Assembly (NCBI GenBank): GCA_037447655.1 | Contig: JBBHKE010000251.1 | Coordinates: 1-13,431 of the forward strand | DNA length: 13,431 bases | Reading direction: 5' to 3' | From: Zygnema cylindricum | Taxonomy: Eukaryota > Streptophyta > Zygnematophyceae > Zygnematales > Zygnemataceae | Shown: piece by piece, positions 1-7,345 of the stretch | Layout: each line of letters opens with the position of its first letter | Position numbering within the stretch: the stretch's first letter is position 1 | Translations under genes and position numbers: made by a program | Notes under the pieces: model-generated | What the model was told of the DNA's origin: nothing | Databases searched by the model: none | Seen by the model: the letters and a program-made list of their open reading frames with translations, nothing else

Positions 1-275
1 CGCAATTTTGATGACGTGGTATCAAGTGGACCGTACGTATGTGATGTCGATTCACTACGTGGTTTCGTCCACAAGTGAATAATCAAGTTGATACTCAATA
101 CGCGGATTTTATGGAAGCGTCGGTGTAAATATTTTGATTTAACATTGTTTTGTCTTTTTGTGCATTAATTATTAGTGTAGAATTACATTTTCTGACATAC
201 CTCGAATTATTCAGGTATACTCACATTAATTTAAGTAGATGGTAAATTACGTACGGCTGGTATGCCTCCGTACAT

Positions 276-1284
276 TTAGTGGTAGACCTGAGTGTATATA
301 TTGTAAAACTTAGTCATTTCAGAACATAGGAACTTGATGTACCAAAAACTGTTAATGATCATTTTTGGTAATTTTTACTGAGTATTGCTCTCAGATCTGA
401 TGTCAGAATTATCTGAAATTCTGTATGTGTGTTCCTCTTTATATTTTTAATATTGTCACAGATTTCCAGGCCTATTGTGTTCCTGGTCTGTGTTTTACTT
501 CATTGTGAAGTTAGTCTGTTTTATCAAAGTTCTGGCAAACTGTTTTTCTGCAGCTTTGACTAGATGATGTCATCACTCTGTTTATTATATTTGTCTGAAA
601 CTTTGTGAGATTATTTTATATCCTAAATAATATCTTTTCATATAGTTTCAGCTTGTTTTGTTGTTTCTGTAAAATTCTGTGATGATTAAAAGTAGGCTGT
701 TTTTGGGTAGTCTGTGGTGCTTCCGAGGGTAGATCCATGGCTGAAAATGGCTATGGACAACAGTCACCTGTGAAGATGTGGCTGTAAAATGGTTTTCATC
801 CGGGTATGTGTTGTAGGTTGGGGATGGGGCTGACTGTTGGATATGCAAAAGGGAAAGTAGATTCTGGTTGGATGAAAAGGGGAGGAGGTGGATAAAATCT
901 TTCATTGGATTTATGATAAGTGGGGTGCTAAATGAAATGTGTGATGCAAGTATTATTTCAGTTCATCTAATGCATTGTTTTAAATACAAGGGTATTTTTC
1001 TTAAGTTTTATAAAAGGAAAAAGAAAAAAGAAATAGGGGAAAGAGTGTTTGTTTATTTGTTTGTAAGAGTTGAAAGAAAGTAGACTAGAAAATAAGGGGA
1101 GAATTGATATTTGAGTATTTTCTAGGTCTTTATAGAAAAAGAGCAAAGGCACTATGTCCCTGACTCCCTTCTCCAAGCCCCCACACTTGTGGTAGTCACT
1201 GAAGGCTTGATAGGGAGCTAGAGCCATGGCTGCCTGAGCTCACTAGAGAAGACAGGTGGATTAGGTAGATTTTACTAAAAGGTA
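276..1284. other. CpG-poor core block of the LTR
   Basis: By eye this kilobase has only about two CpG dinucleotides (in ccgag near 724 and ccggg near 801). The LTR on both sides (1-275 and 1285-1660) is rich in CpG. The block also has T-rich then purine-rich stretches and no recognisable gene. It recurs in the other LTR at 4670-5678, so it was part of the LTR before this copy inserted. It may be foreign DNA acquired by an ancestral LTR or a segment with a different methylation and decay history. No clear terminal repeats or target duplications were found at its edges. Confidence 0.5.
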
Positions 1285-1329
1285 CTTGACGGACCCAGGA
1301 ATTGATCCTGGTACCTGCCGTCCGTCAAG
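1285..1329. repeat. Two-tier hairpin with tRNA T-arm-like inner stem (5' LTR)
   Basis: Outer arms CTTGACGGAC (1285-1294) and GTCCGTCAAG (1320-1329) pair perfectly. Immediately inside, CCAGGA (1295-1300) pairs with TCCTGG (1306-1311), leaving an 8-base bulge at 1312-1319. Read on the minus strand, the inner stem is a 5-bp stem with a 7-base loop, the geometry of a tRNA T-arm. Its GGATCAATTCC resembles the Pol III B box GGTTCGANTCC (9 of 11). A D-arm-like GGTTAGAGC lies on the same strand at 1345-1353. This could be a relic of tRNA-derived sequence or simply a structured LTR element; no complete tRNA can be folded. Confidence 0.55.
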
Positions 1330-1504
1330 ATACCGTAGCCGTTAGCTCTAACCGTTAAGTCTTTGACTAATATTACGATATATAGGGTTTGATAAATATA
1401 TATTACACGTAGATTACTTCATTTAACAGAGAATAGATGCTTAGTGCATCGATACAGTTTGATTTAGTACGGAGTACGGTATGGGGACTGAACGGATACC
1501 ACGC

Positions 1505-1528
1505 ATTTGTTTCGATAGCGAAACAAAT
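1505..1528. repeat. Perfect 10-bp inverted repeat with 4-base loop
   Basis: ATTTGTTTCG (1505-1514) and CGAAACAAAT (1519-1528) flank the loop ATAG. The same hairpin is intact in the 3' LTR at 5899-5922. It lies upstream of the predicted TATA box among several other dyads. It may be a protein-binding or structural site, but no function can be read from sequence alone. Confidence 0.6.
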
Positions 1529-1634
1529 ACCGCGCGTCGAATTTCAGCGGCTAGGATTATAGCCGGTTTTGATCAGACGGCCGCGATAGGCGCCGCGATC
1601 ACGAAAGAGGTACTTTTGGCGTTTTACGGTCTTT

Positions 1635-1654
1635 GCCACGTCAGATGACACGTG
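1635..1654. promoter_or_regulatory. Paired bZIP-type sites (ABRE/G-box) in 5' LTR
   Basis: GCCACGTCA at 1635-1643 faces TGACACGTGGC at 1645-1655, an imperfect palindrome containing CACGTG at 1649-1654. ACGTGGC is the core of plant ABA-response elements, and GCCACGTCA matches mixed C-box/G-box sites bound by bZIP factors. It lies about 240 bp upstream of the TATA box. Binding is inferred from the motif alone. Confidence 0.4.
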
Positions 1655-1742
1655 GCGTGAAAACATTAGATTACGGGAACTCCAGAGATTACGGGAACAA
1701 ATCCTGATGTGACACTGTCGACATTTTGGCCATGTTGTACAA

Positions 1743-1788
1743 TGTCGGTACAGAAAGTACATCACCACCTTTACTTTTCTGTACGACA
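1743..1788. repeat. Inverted repeat near the U3 promoter
   Basis: GTACAGAAA (1748-1756) pairs with TTTCTGTAC (1776-1784). TGTC on the left and GACA on the right extend the stem with one bulged base. It is conserved in the 3' LTR near 6139-6184. It stands about 105 bp upstream of the TATA box. Confidence 0.5.
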
Positions 1789-1891
1789 TAGTAATTTGAT
1801 TGGTGCCGTACTTGAGTAGATAGAGTTTTAGAGGGGGAATAGGACTTAGAAAATTTTGGGTAGGTAGCTCCCTCTCCCAGAGAGCACCTTG

Positions 1892-1898
1892 TATAAAT
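1892..1898 (+). promoter_or_regulatory. TATA box of the 5' LTR
   Basis: TATAAAT stands in the context CCTTGTATAAATGG, about 375 bp before the LTR end. It is oriented to transcribe gag, so transcription would start near 1920-1930 and mark the U3/R boundary. It is unchanged in the other LTR. Confidence 0.5.
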
Positions 1899-2267
1899 GG
1901 AAAACTTTGGCCAGCCATAACTATCAATTTACTTGACCATTTTAAGTGATTCTTTTTGCTGCGGACTCAGGGTAGTCCAGGCTACACAGGGGTGTAGTCA
2001 GTCAGAGCTTTTGTCTGCCAGGGTGGTTGCATTTATAAGGGAAAGTCAAAGTGGGTGAATGTGTCCAAATCTCATATTCTAACTTTGCATTCTGTGGTGG
2101 AACTGAGCACAAAGAAAGTGTTATTTCACAGGGGTGAATCTATATTAGGGTTCTCACTGTCAAGGGGTTAGTCATTTGGGTTTATTTCAAGTTAGGATTC
2201 GGCACTATCTAGATTAGCTTCTGTGATTCTGCCTACTCTAAGGGCCAATGGAGGTCTCAGAGTTTCA

Positions 2268-2281
2268 GGTTATGGGCCCAC
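2268..2281 (+). other. Possible degenerate primer-binding site
   Basis: The bases straight after the 5' LTR read GGTTATGGGCCCA. Allowing one inserted and two missing bases they resemble TGGTATCAGAGCCC, the complement of the initiator tRNA-Met 3' end used by most plant copia elements. The match is poor and overlaps the gag start codon at 2272. Confidence 0.25.
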
Positions 2282-3759
2282 CATCTAGGGTGCCTATGTT
2301 CGGTGGAACAGACTTTACTTATTGGGAGTTTACAATGGAGGGATTGCTTTTCGAGAAGCACTAATGGGGAATTGTTTTGGGACAAGTGAGATGTCCGCCA
2401 CCCGGCTTTCGAGGAGTATACTATGGAGAATCATCTGGGGCTGCCCAGAATATCAAGCGGAGTTCAAATGCAACCGAAGGTGAAGGGAAAAATCTTTCCG
2501 AAGATGGGGAAATAGGGGAGAAGGAAAATGGGACACGTATGGTGAGGGGAGCTAGGCTCTCAGCTATGGTACCACTTGTAGGGATTAATATTGAAGAAAA
2601 TGACAGAAAAATATGGGAATACAAAAACACTATAGCAAAACATCTCATACTTAGATATGTGTCAAGTCCATAGCTATCACTCTTTTAAGTCTAACCAAGT
2701 CTTCAGAAATCTAGAAAACACTAATTCAGATTTACAAGAGTGAGACTATACAGAGGCAAGAGTTAGTAAAACAGGACAAATAGAGGCCTATGTTTATAAA
2801 GGCGGTAGCATGATAGAGTTTTGCAATGATATTGCTGCGTTATATGTTGAGCTTGCTAGTGCGGGATATGTAGAGTCTGAGAGAGAAAGATTAATACACT
2901 ACTCATCAAACTCCCAGATGAGTACGAAAACATCATTTGTCGTATGCAAGAAACTGATGGTTCCTCATGGACTTGGAGCTTTACCATTGGGATCATTCTT
3001 GTGAGGGAAAGCACTTTGGAACTTCGTAGGGGAAGTGATTGGGTGAATGCATTTACAGCTGGTGGTGATTGGCGGAAGCGTGATGAGAGGAACGGCGCTG
3101 ATTGGCAGAAGTGTGATGAGAGGAACGGTGGTGACGAGCGGAAGCGTGATGAGAGGAAGAAAGACAAAGGTAAACCGTATCAGAACTTTGGTGGAAAGAG
3201 AGGGAGAGGAAAAGAAAAGGGAGCTTTAAAAAAGGGGGTTTGCTTCATTCCTAGGGAACTAGGTCATTATATGGAGGACTGCCCTTGTTTGGGAAAACTT
3301 AGAAGTTGGAATGTGGATAAGGAGGAAGAAGGGGAAGAGGAGAAAGAGGATGAAGATACTTTAGAGCTTCTCCGGATTAGTAGTATGGGGAAGAGAGAAA
3401 AGCACACAGAAATTCCACGAAAGCAACAGTGTGCTTTTGGAGGTATAAAGGAAGTAAAGAGAGAGGAGGTACTTTAGGATGTCGAGGAGTGTAGAGTGTA
3501 TGACTTAGAAATGAGAAAGTCAGATCTAGGATCCATAAGTGAAAACGGGAACGATAATTTTATAGATAATAGGGAAACACAAAACTGGTCGGAAAGGGAG
3601 ACTTCAACGGATTCCGAGGAAAGGGGAGAAGTGAAACTCGAAGAGGTTTTAAAGGATAGGGGAGAAGAGAAATATTTGATTAAAGGTTTTGGGGAGAAGA
3701 AATATTTATTGGGAATTAAATTTGAAAGTGAGTGGAAAAAATTCCATGGGAGAGAGTGA
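2272..3759 (+). pseudogene. gag: Copia-type gag pseudogene (capsid/nucleocapsid)
   Basis: Gag would package the element RNA in cytoplasmic virus-like particles. The ATG at 2272 opens a frame whose start carries FGGTDFTYWEFTMEG, like the N-terminus of plant copia gag. A UBN2-like body follows: EAYVYKGGSMIEFCNDIAAL (frame 2, from about 2768) and LPDEYENIICRMQ (frame 1, from 2911). Next come three 11-residue repeats (3067-3165), then a zinc knuckle at 3241-3282 reading C-x2-P-x4-H-x4-C, so the second cysteine is lost. The C-terminal part is strongly acidic (3319-3759). The frame passes from 1 to 2 near 2673 and back to 1 near 2895-2908, so the two shifts cancel. In-frame stops are TAA 2362, TGA 2741 and TAG 3475. 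The pseudogene ends at TGA 3757 with no protease following. It is not translatable as one protein. Confidence 0.75.
3067..3165 (+). repeat. Three 33-bp tandem repeats in gag (11 residues each)
   Basis: Units at 3067-3099, 3100-3132 and 3133-3165 encode DWRKRDERNGA, DWQKCDERNGG and DERKRDERKKD. They preserve the gag frame and form a charged linker just before the zinc knuckle, where gag proteins often carry basic RNA-binding sequence. Confidence 0.85.
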
Positions 3760-3778
3760 GGGAAGTTCAAAAAATGGG
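3748..3778 (+). other. Candidate polypurine tract region
   Basis: This is the most purine-rich stretch after gag (GGGAGAGAGTGAGGGAAG, then AAAAAATGGGGG). Plus-strand priming normally uses a purine run directly beside the 3' LTR, yet the tentative LTR start at 3920 is 140 bp away with no purine run beside it. Either the LTR begins earlier or the tract has decayed. Confidence 0.25.
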
Positions 3779-3919
3779 GGTAATTATCATGGATAAAAAA
3801 ATGAGTACGGAAGATGTAGATTTTATTAGGAACTTAGTGGGGACTAGTGTTTTTTGGGAATATTTAGGGGTGGATGGATTTGACATCACTACTTGGTGTG
3901 ATGTCACTGTTGTTTTGAA
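3760..3919 (+). other. Internal tail between gag and tentative 3' LTR
   Basis: An open frame with ATG at 3732 runs through this stretch to a stop at 3924-3926 (64 codons). It gives a peptide with MSTEDVDFIRNLVG and WEYLGVDGFDITTWCDV. It overlaps the end of gag in another frame. I do not recognise it as a pol remnant, and it could be chance or a decayed gag extension. Confidence 0.25.
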
Positions 3920-4175
3920 ATGTTAGTTTGGTGCGTACGCCACACTTTGTGCGCACGCGACGTTTCGTGCGTAGATTATTACCGGAAATAATGTGGTGGT
4001 ACAAATGGAGGTTCGACTGAAATTGTGGATTGGGGGAGTAATTGAACGATTGGAATTAAAGGGACGTGAGGGAGTAATTGAGTGGCTCGAAATACCTTTG
4101 TAAATGGACGACGGATCGCGAAGCGATCCTATGTGAAATGTACGAAATGTTGAATATGTACGCCGCCTGTACGGA

Positions 4176-4291
4176 GCGTCTTGTTTAGACAGGCGTACTT
4201 CATTTCCGACAAGCTCATTTATTGCAAAGGACTGCGTCTTGTTTAGACAGGCGTACTTCATTTGCGACAGGCTCATTTATTGCAAAGGACG
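4176..4291. repeat. Two 58-bp tandem repeats in the 3' LTR
   Basis: Units at 4176-4233 and 4234-4291 both begin GCGTCTTGTTTAGACAGGCG and differ at only a few positions. The corresponding part of the 5' LTR lies outside the window, so it is unknown whether both LTRs share the duplication. Confidence 0.85.
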
Positions 4292-4361
4292 CATGTTCAG
4301 TACCGAAAAGATTTTGAAGGTACGGTTTAATTTCGGCAAGTGGGTCATGGTACATTTGGAG

Positions 4362-4378
4362 GGCGGACGGCGTCCGCC
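4362..4378. repeat. GC-rich hairpin
   Basis: GGCGGAC and GTCCGCC flank a 3-base loop GGC, the most GC-rich dyad in the LTR. It lies 16 bases before the point where the 5' LTR enters the window. Confidence 0.6.
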
Positions 4379-5678
4379 GATATTTTCAAGGGATCGCAAT
4401 TTTGATGACGTGGTATCAAGTGGACCGTACGTATGTGATGTCGATTCACTACGTGGTTTCGTCCACAAGTGAATAATCAAGTTGATACTCAATACGCGGA
4501 TTTTATGGAAGCGTCGGTGTAAATATTTTGATTTAACATTGTTTTGTCTTTTTGTGCATTAATTATTAGTGTAGAATTACATTTTCTGACATACCTCGAA
4601 TTATTCAGGTATACTCACATTAATTTAAGTAGATGGTAAATTACGTACGGCTGGTATGCCTCCGTACATTTAGTGGTAGACCTGAGTGTATATATTGTAA
4701 AACTTAGTCATTTCAGAACATAGGAACTTGATGTACCAAAAACTGTTAATGATCATTTTTGGTAATTTTTACTGAGTATTGCTCTCAGATCTGATGTCAG
4801 AATTATCTGAAATTCTGTATGTGTGTTCCTCTTTATATTTTTAATATTGTCACAGATTTCCAGGCCTATTGTGTTCCTGGTCTGTGTTTTACTTCATTGT
4901 GAAGTTAGTCTGTTTTATCAAAGTTCTGGCAAACTGTTTTTCTGCAGCTTTGACTAGATGATGTCATCACTCTGTTTATTATATTTGTCTGAAACTTTGT
5001 GAGATTATTTTATATCCTAAATAATATCTTTTCATATAGTTTCAGCTTGTTTTGTTGTTTCTGTAAAATTCTGTGATGATTAAAAGTAGGCTGTTTTTGG
5101 GTAGTCTGTGGTGCTTCCGAGGGTAGATCCATGGCTGAAAATGGCTATGGACAACAGTCACCTGTGAAGATGTGGCTGTAAAATGGTTTTCATCCGGGTA
5201 TGTGTTGTAGGTTGGGGATGGGGCTGACTGTTGGATATGCAAAAGGGAAAGTAGATTCTGGTTGGATGAAAAGGGGAGGAGGTGGATAAAATCTTTCATT
5301 GGATTTATGATAAGTGGGGTGCTAAATGAAATGTGTGATGCAAGTATTATTTCAGTTCATCTAATGCATTGTTTTAAATACAAGGGTATTTTTCTTAAGT
5401 TTTATAAAAGGAAAAAGAAAAAAGAAATAGGGGAAAGAGTGTTTGTTTATTTGTTTGTAAGAGTTGAAAGAAAGTAGACTAGAAAATAAGGGGAGAATTG
5501 ATATTTGAGTATTTTCTAGGTCTTTATAGAAAAAGAGCAAAGGCACTATGTCCCTGACTCCCTTCTCCAAGCCCCCACACTTGTGGTAGTCACTGAAGGC
5601 TTGATAGGGAGCTAGAGCTATGGCTGCTTGAGCTCACTAGAGAAGACAGGTGGATTAGGTAGATTTTACTAAAAGGTA

Positions 5679-5723
5679 CTTGACGGACATAGGAATTGAT
5701 CCTAGTACCTGCCGTCCGTCAAG
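5679..5723. repeat. Same two-tier hairpin in the 3' LTR
   Basis: This is the counterpart of 1285-1329. The outer 10-bp arms are unchanged. In the inner stem one C:G pair of the 5' copy is T:A here, so both sides changed and pairing is kept, while the adjacent outer pair changed on one side only and is lost. Confidence 0.55.
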
Positions 5724-6028
5724 ATACCGTAGCCGTTAGCTCTAACCGTTAAGTCTTTGACTAATATTACGATATATAGGGTTTGATAAATATTTATTAC
5801 ACGTAGATTACTTCGTTTAACGGAGAATAGATGCTTAGTGCATCGATACAGTTTGATTTAGTACGGAGTACGGTATGGGGACTGAACGGATACCACGCAT
5901 TTGTTTCGATAGCGAAACAAATACCGCGCGTCGAATTTCAGCGGCTAGGATTATAGCCGGTTTTGATCAGACGGCCGCGATAGGCGCCGCGATCACGAAA
6001 GAGGTACTTTTGGCGTTTTACGGTCTTT

Positions 6029-6048
6029 GCCACGTCAGATGACACGTG
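6029..6048. promoter_or_regulatory. Paired bZIP-type sites in 3' LTR
   Basis: This is the exact counterpart of 1635-1654. About 60 bp further on this copy also has a 10-base palindrome GACACGTGTC (6106-6115) containing a second CACGTG. The 5' LTR has GACACTGTC there (1711-1719), one base shorter, so that G-box is absent. Confidence 0.4.
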
Positions 6049-6287
6049 GCGTGAAAACATTAGATTACGGGGAACTCCAGAGATTACGGGAACAAATCCT
6101 GATGTGACACGTGTCGACATTTTGGCCATGTTGTACAATGTCGGTACAGAAAGTACATCACCACCTTTACTTTTCTGTACGACATAGTAATTTGATTGGT
6201 GCCGTACTTGAGTAGATAGAGTTTTAGAGGGGGAATAAGACTTAGAAAATTTTGGGTAGGTAGCTCCCTCTCCCAGAGAGCACCTTG

Positions 6288-6294
6288 TATAAAT
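6288..6294 (+). promoter_or_regulatory. TATA box of the 3' LTR
   Basis: This is the counterpart of 1892-1898, with identical flanks. In this copy the expected start site falls at the beginning of a 194-bp tandem duplication. Confidence 0.45.
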
Positions 6295-6324
6295 GGAAAA
6301 CTTTGGCCAGCCATAACTATCAAT

Positions 6325-6712
6325 TTACTTGACCATTGTAAGTGATTCTTTTTGCTGCGGACTCAGGGTAGTCCATGCTACACAGGGGTGTAGTCGGTCG
6401 GAGCTTTTGTATGCGAGGGTGGCTTCATTTTTAAGGGAAAGTCAAAGTGGGTGAATGTGTCCAAATCTCATATTCTAACTTTGCATTCTGTGGTGGAACT
6501 GAGCACACAGAAAGTGTTTTACTTGACCATTGTAAGTGATTCTTTTTGCTACGGACTCAGGGTAGTCCATGCTACACAGGGGTGTAGTCGGTCGGAGCTT
6601 TTGTATGCGAGGGTGGCTTCATTTTTAAGGGAAAGTCAAAGTGGGTGAGTGTGTCCAAATCTCATATTCTAACTTTGCATTCTGTGGTGGAACTGAGCAC
6701 ACAGAAAGTGTT
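6325..6712. repeat. 194-bp tandem duplication in the 3' LTR
   Basis: Units at 6325-6518 and 6519-6712 are nearly identical (for example GCTGCGGACTC against GCTACGGACTC, and GTGAATG against GTGAGTG). The 5' LTR has a single copy (about 1929-2122). The unit begins about 30 bp after the TATA box, so it probably duplicates the start of R. The junction reads AAGTGTTTTACTTGACC, with a short run of T shared by both ends. The two units resemble each other more than either resembles the 5' LTR. Confidence 0.9.
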
Positions 6713-6857
6713 ATTTCACAGGGGTGAATCTATATTGGGGTTTTGACTGTCAAGGGGTCAATCATTTGGGTTTATATCAAGTTAGGAGTTGGCACTATCT
6801 AGATTAGCTTCTTTGTATCTGCCTACTCTGAAGGCTAATGGAGGTCTCACAGTTGCA

Positions 6858-6925
6858 GTTACTACAAATTAGGGTTAGGTGTTACTTCTATTTACTATTT
6901 AAGGTTAATAACCACTACTGATTAA
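6858..6925. other. Spacer between retrotransposon and next element
   Basis: These 68 bp of AT-rich sequence lie between the 3' LTR end and the inferred left end of the long-TIR element. No feature is seen, apart from GTTAC at 6858-6862 as the candidate target duplication of the retrotransposon. Confidence 0.4.
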
Positions 6926-7107
6926 GGGTACGGCCACATGTGGCCAAGTACGGGTTTTTTTCTATTTTTTTCATTTACAATTTAGCGCCGTACTGCCTAA
7001 GTTGCGACCGTACAAAGTAATCGCAAATTTGTGAAGTACAATTTGCGTCACCATCGAACTTTGGATGTACGAAAAATGTCATCGTAAGTTTTTTTCGACC
7101 CACTGTC
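6926..7107 (+). repeat. Left terminal inverted arm
   Basis: This arm matches the reverse complement of 10010-10188 at about two thirds identity, with blocks above 80%. It begins near a 14-base perfect palindrome GGCCACATGTGGCC (6932-6945), of which the right arm keeps only part. Confidence 0.6.
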
Positions 7108-7310
7108 ACGTCCTATTCAAACTTATCATAAACCACATCTGTAATGTGTTTTAAAGAAAGTAAAACTATTTACATAAGTGGGAAAACATATTCCTATGTG
7201 TGAAAAGTTTTGACAACTGAAAAAGTAGAGTGATGCTCGTTTTTGTCCGCATGCACAAAGCCCCGTTTTTTTTTTAAGCGGTCTCGAGAGTGCAGTGTCA
7301 TTTCACGTAA

Positions 7311-7345
7311 AGGTGAAAAATTTGCCAAGATGAAAAATTTGCGAA
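7311..7345. repeat. 18-bp tandem repeat
   Basis: TGAAAAATTTGC occurs twice, 18 bases apart (from about 7313 and 7331), just before the larger 76-bp duplication. Confidence 0.6.

Larger units (their letters stand above)
1..2267 (+). repeat. 5' LTR, partial (left end outside window)
   Basis: This is direct-repeat partner of 4395-6857. It ends in CA at 2266-2267, where similarity to the 3' copy stops and the gag start follows within a few bases. The first 1224 bases are identical to the 3' copy by base-by-base reading. From 1225 to 2267 I count roughly 40 differences, mostly substitutions and two 1-base indels. The LTR contains no gene. Open frames here on either strand are AT-rich chance frames with no family resemblance. 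It holds a hairpin cluster (1285-1788), a TATA box at 1892 and bZIP-type sites at 1635-1654. Confidence 0.88.
1..6857 (+). mobile_element. Non-autonomous gag-only LTR retrotransposon, Ty1/copia-like, 5' end outside window
   Basis: Bases 1-2267 recur in direct orientation at 4395-6857, at an offset of 4394 that changes only through small indels and one 194-bp duplication. These are the two LTRs. Between them lies an internal region of only about 1.65 kb carrying a decayed copia-type gag. I found no protease (D-S/T-G), integrase (HHCC, DDE), reverse transcriptase (YVDD) or RNase H motif in any frame between the LTRs. Copia internal regions are usually 4 kb or more with gag-pol, so this is a gag-only element, like the TR-GAG class described in plants. 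The plus orientation follows from gag and from the TATA box in the LTR. The target-site duplication cannot be checked because the left end is missing; on the right the flank after the terminal CA begins GTTAC. Confidence 0.85.
3920..6857 (+). repeat. 3' LTR (left boundary tentative, right boundary firm)
   Basis: From 4395 to 6857 this matches the 5' LTR in the window. The right end is the CA at 6856-6857, after which the two copies diverge abruptly. The left end cannot be fixed by comparison because the corresponding part of the 5' LTR is outside the window. I place it at 3920, at a TG in TGTTAG typical of copia LTR starts, but any TG between about 3774 and 4394 is possible. If 3920 is right, the LTR is about 2.9 kb, or 2.75 kb without its internal 194-bp duplication, which is long for copia. 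A 58-bp tandem repeat and a GC-rich hairpin lie in its left part. Confidence 0.75.

Noticed and set aside
648-905. Minus-strand open frame of 85 codons, repeated at 5042-5299
   Set aside because: It is duplicated only because it lies in both LTRs. It has no start context, domain or codon signal, and the opposite strand is equally open nearby.
1285-1357. A functional tRNA gene on the minus strand
   Set aside because: Only a T-arm and part of a D-arm can be seen; no acceptor stem or anticodon arm folds.
1544-1927. Minus-strand open frame of 127 codons in the LTR promoter
   Set aside because: In the 3' LTR the same stretch is broken into two frames by single-base indels, so the frame is not conserved. 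It lies antisense over the promoter and its hairpins.
2421-3167. Minus-strand Ser/Phe/Pro-rich frames opposite gag
   Set aside because: Complement of purine-rich gag sequence; low complexity mirrors the coding strand.
3474-3770. Minus-strand Ser/Phe-rich frame
   Set aside because: Shadow of the Glu/Lys-rich acidic tail of gag.
3774-3790. 3' LTR start at TGGGGGTAATTATC after the A-run
   Set aside because: The purine context is attractive, but the right end of the LTR gives no matching inverted terminus, and it cannot be compared with the 5' LTR; kept only as an alternative.
6451-6648. Open frame of 65 codons spanning the 194-bp duplication
   Set aside because: Created by the duplication joint and absent from the 5' LTR.
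6932-6945. Perfect palindrome GGCCACATGTGGCC as a stand-alone operator or terminator
   Set aside because: It lies at the end of the inverted arm and is only partly kept in the other arm; no gene depends on it.
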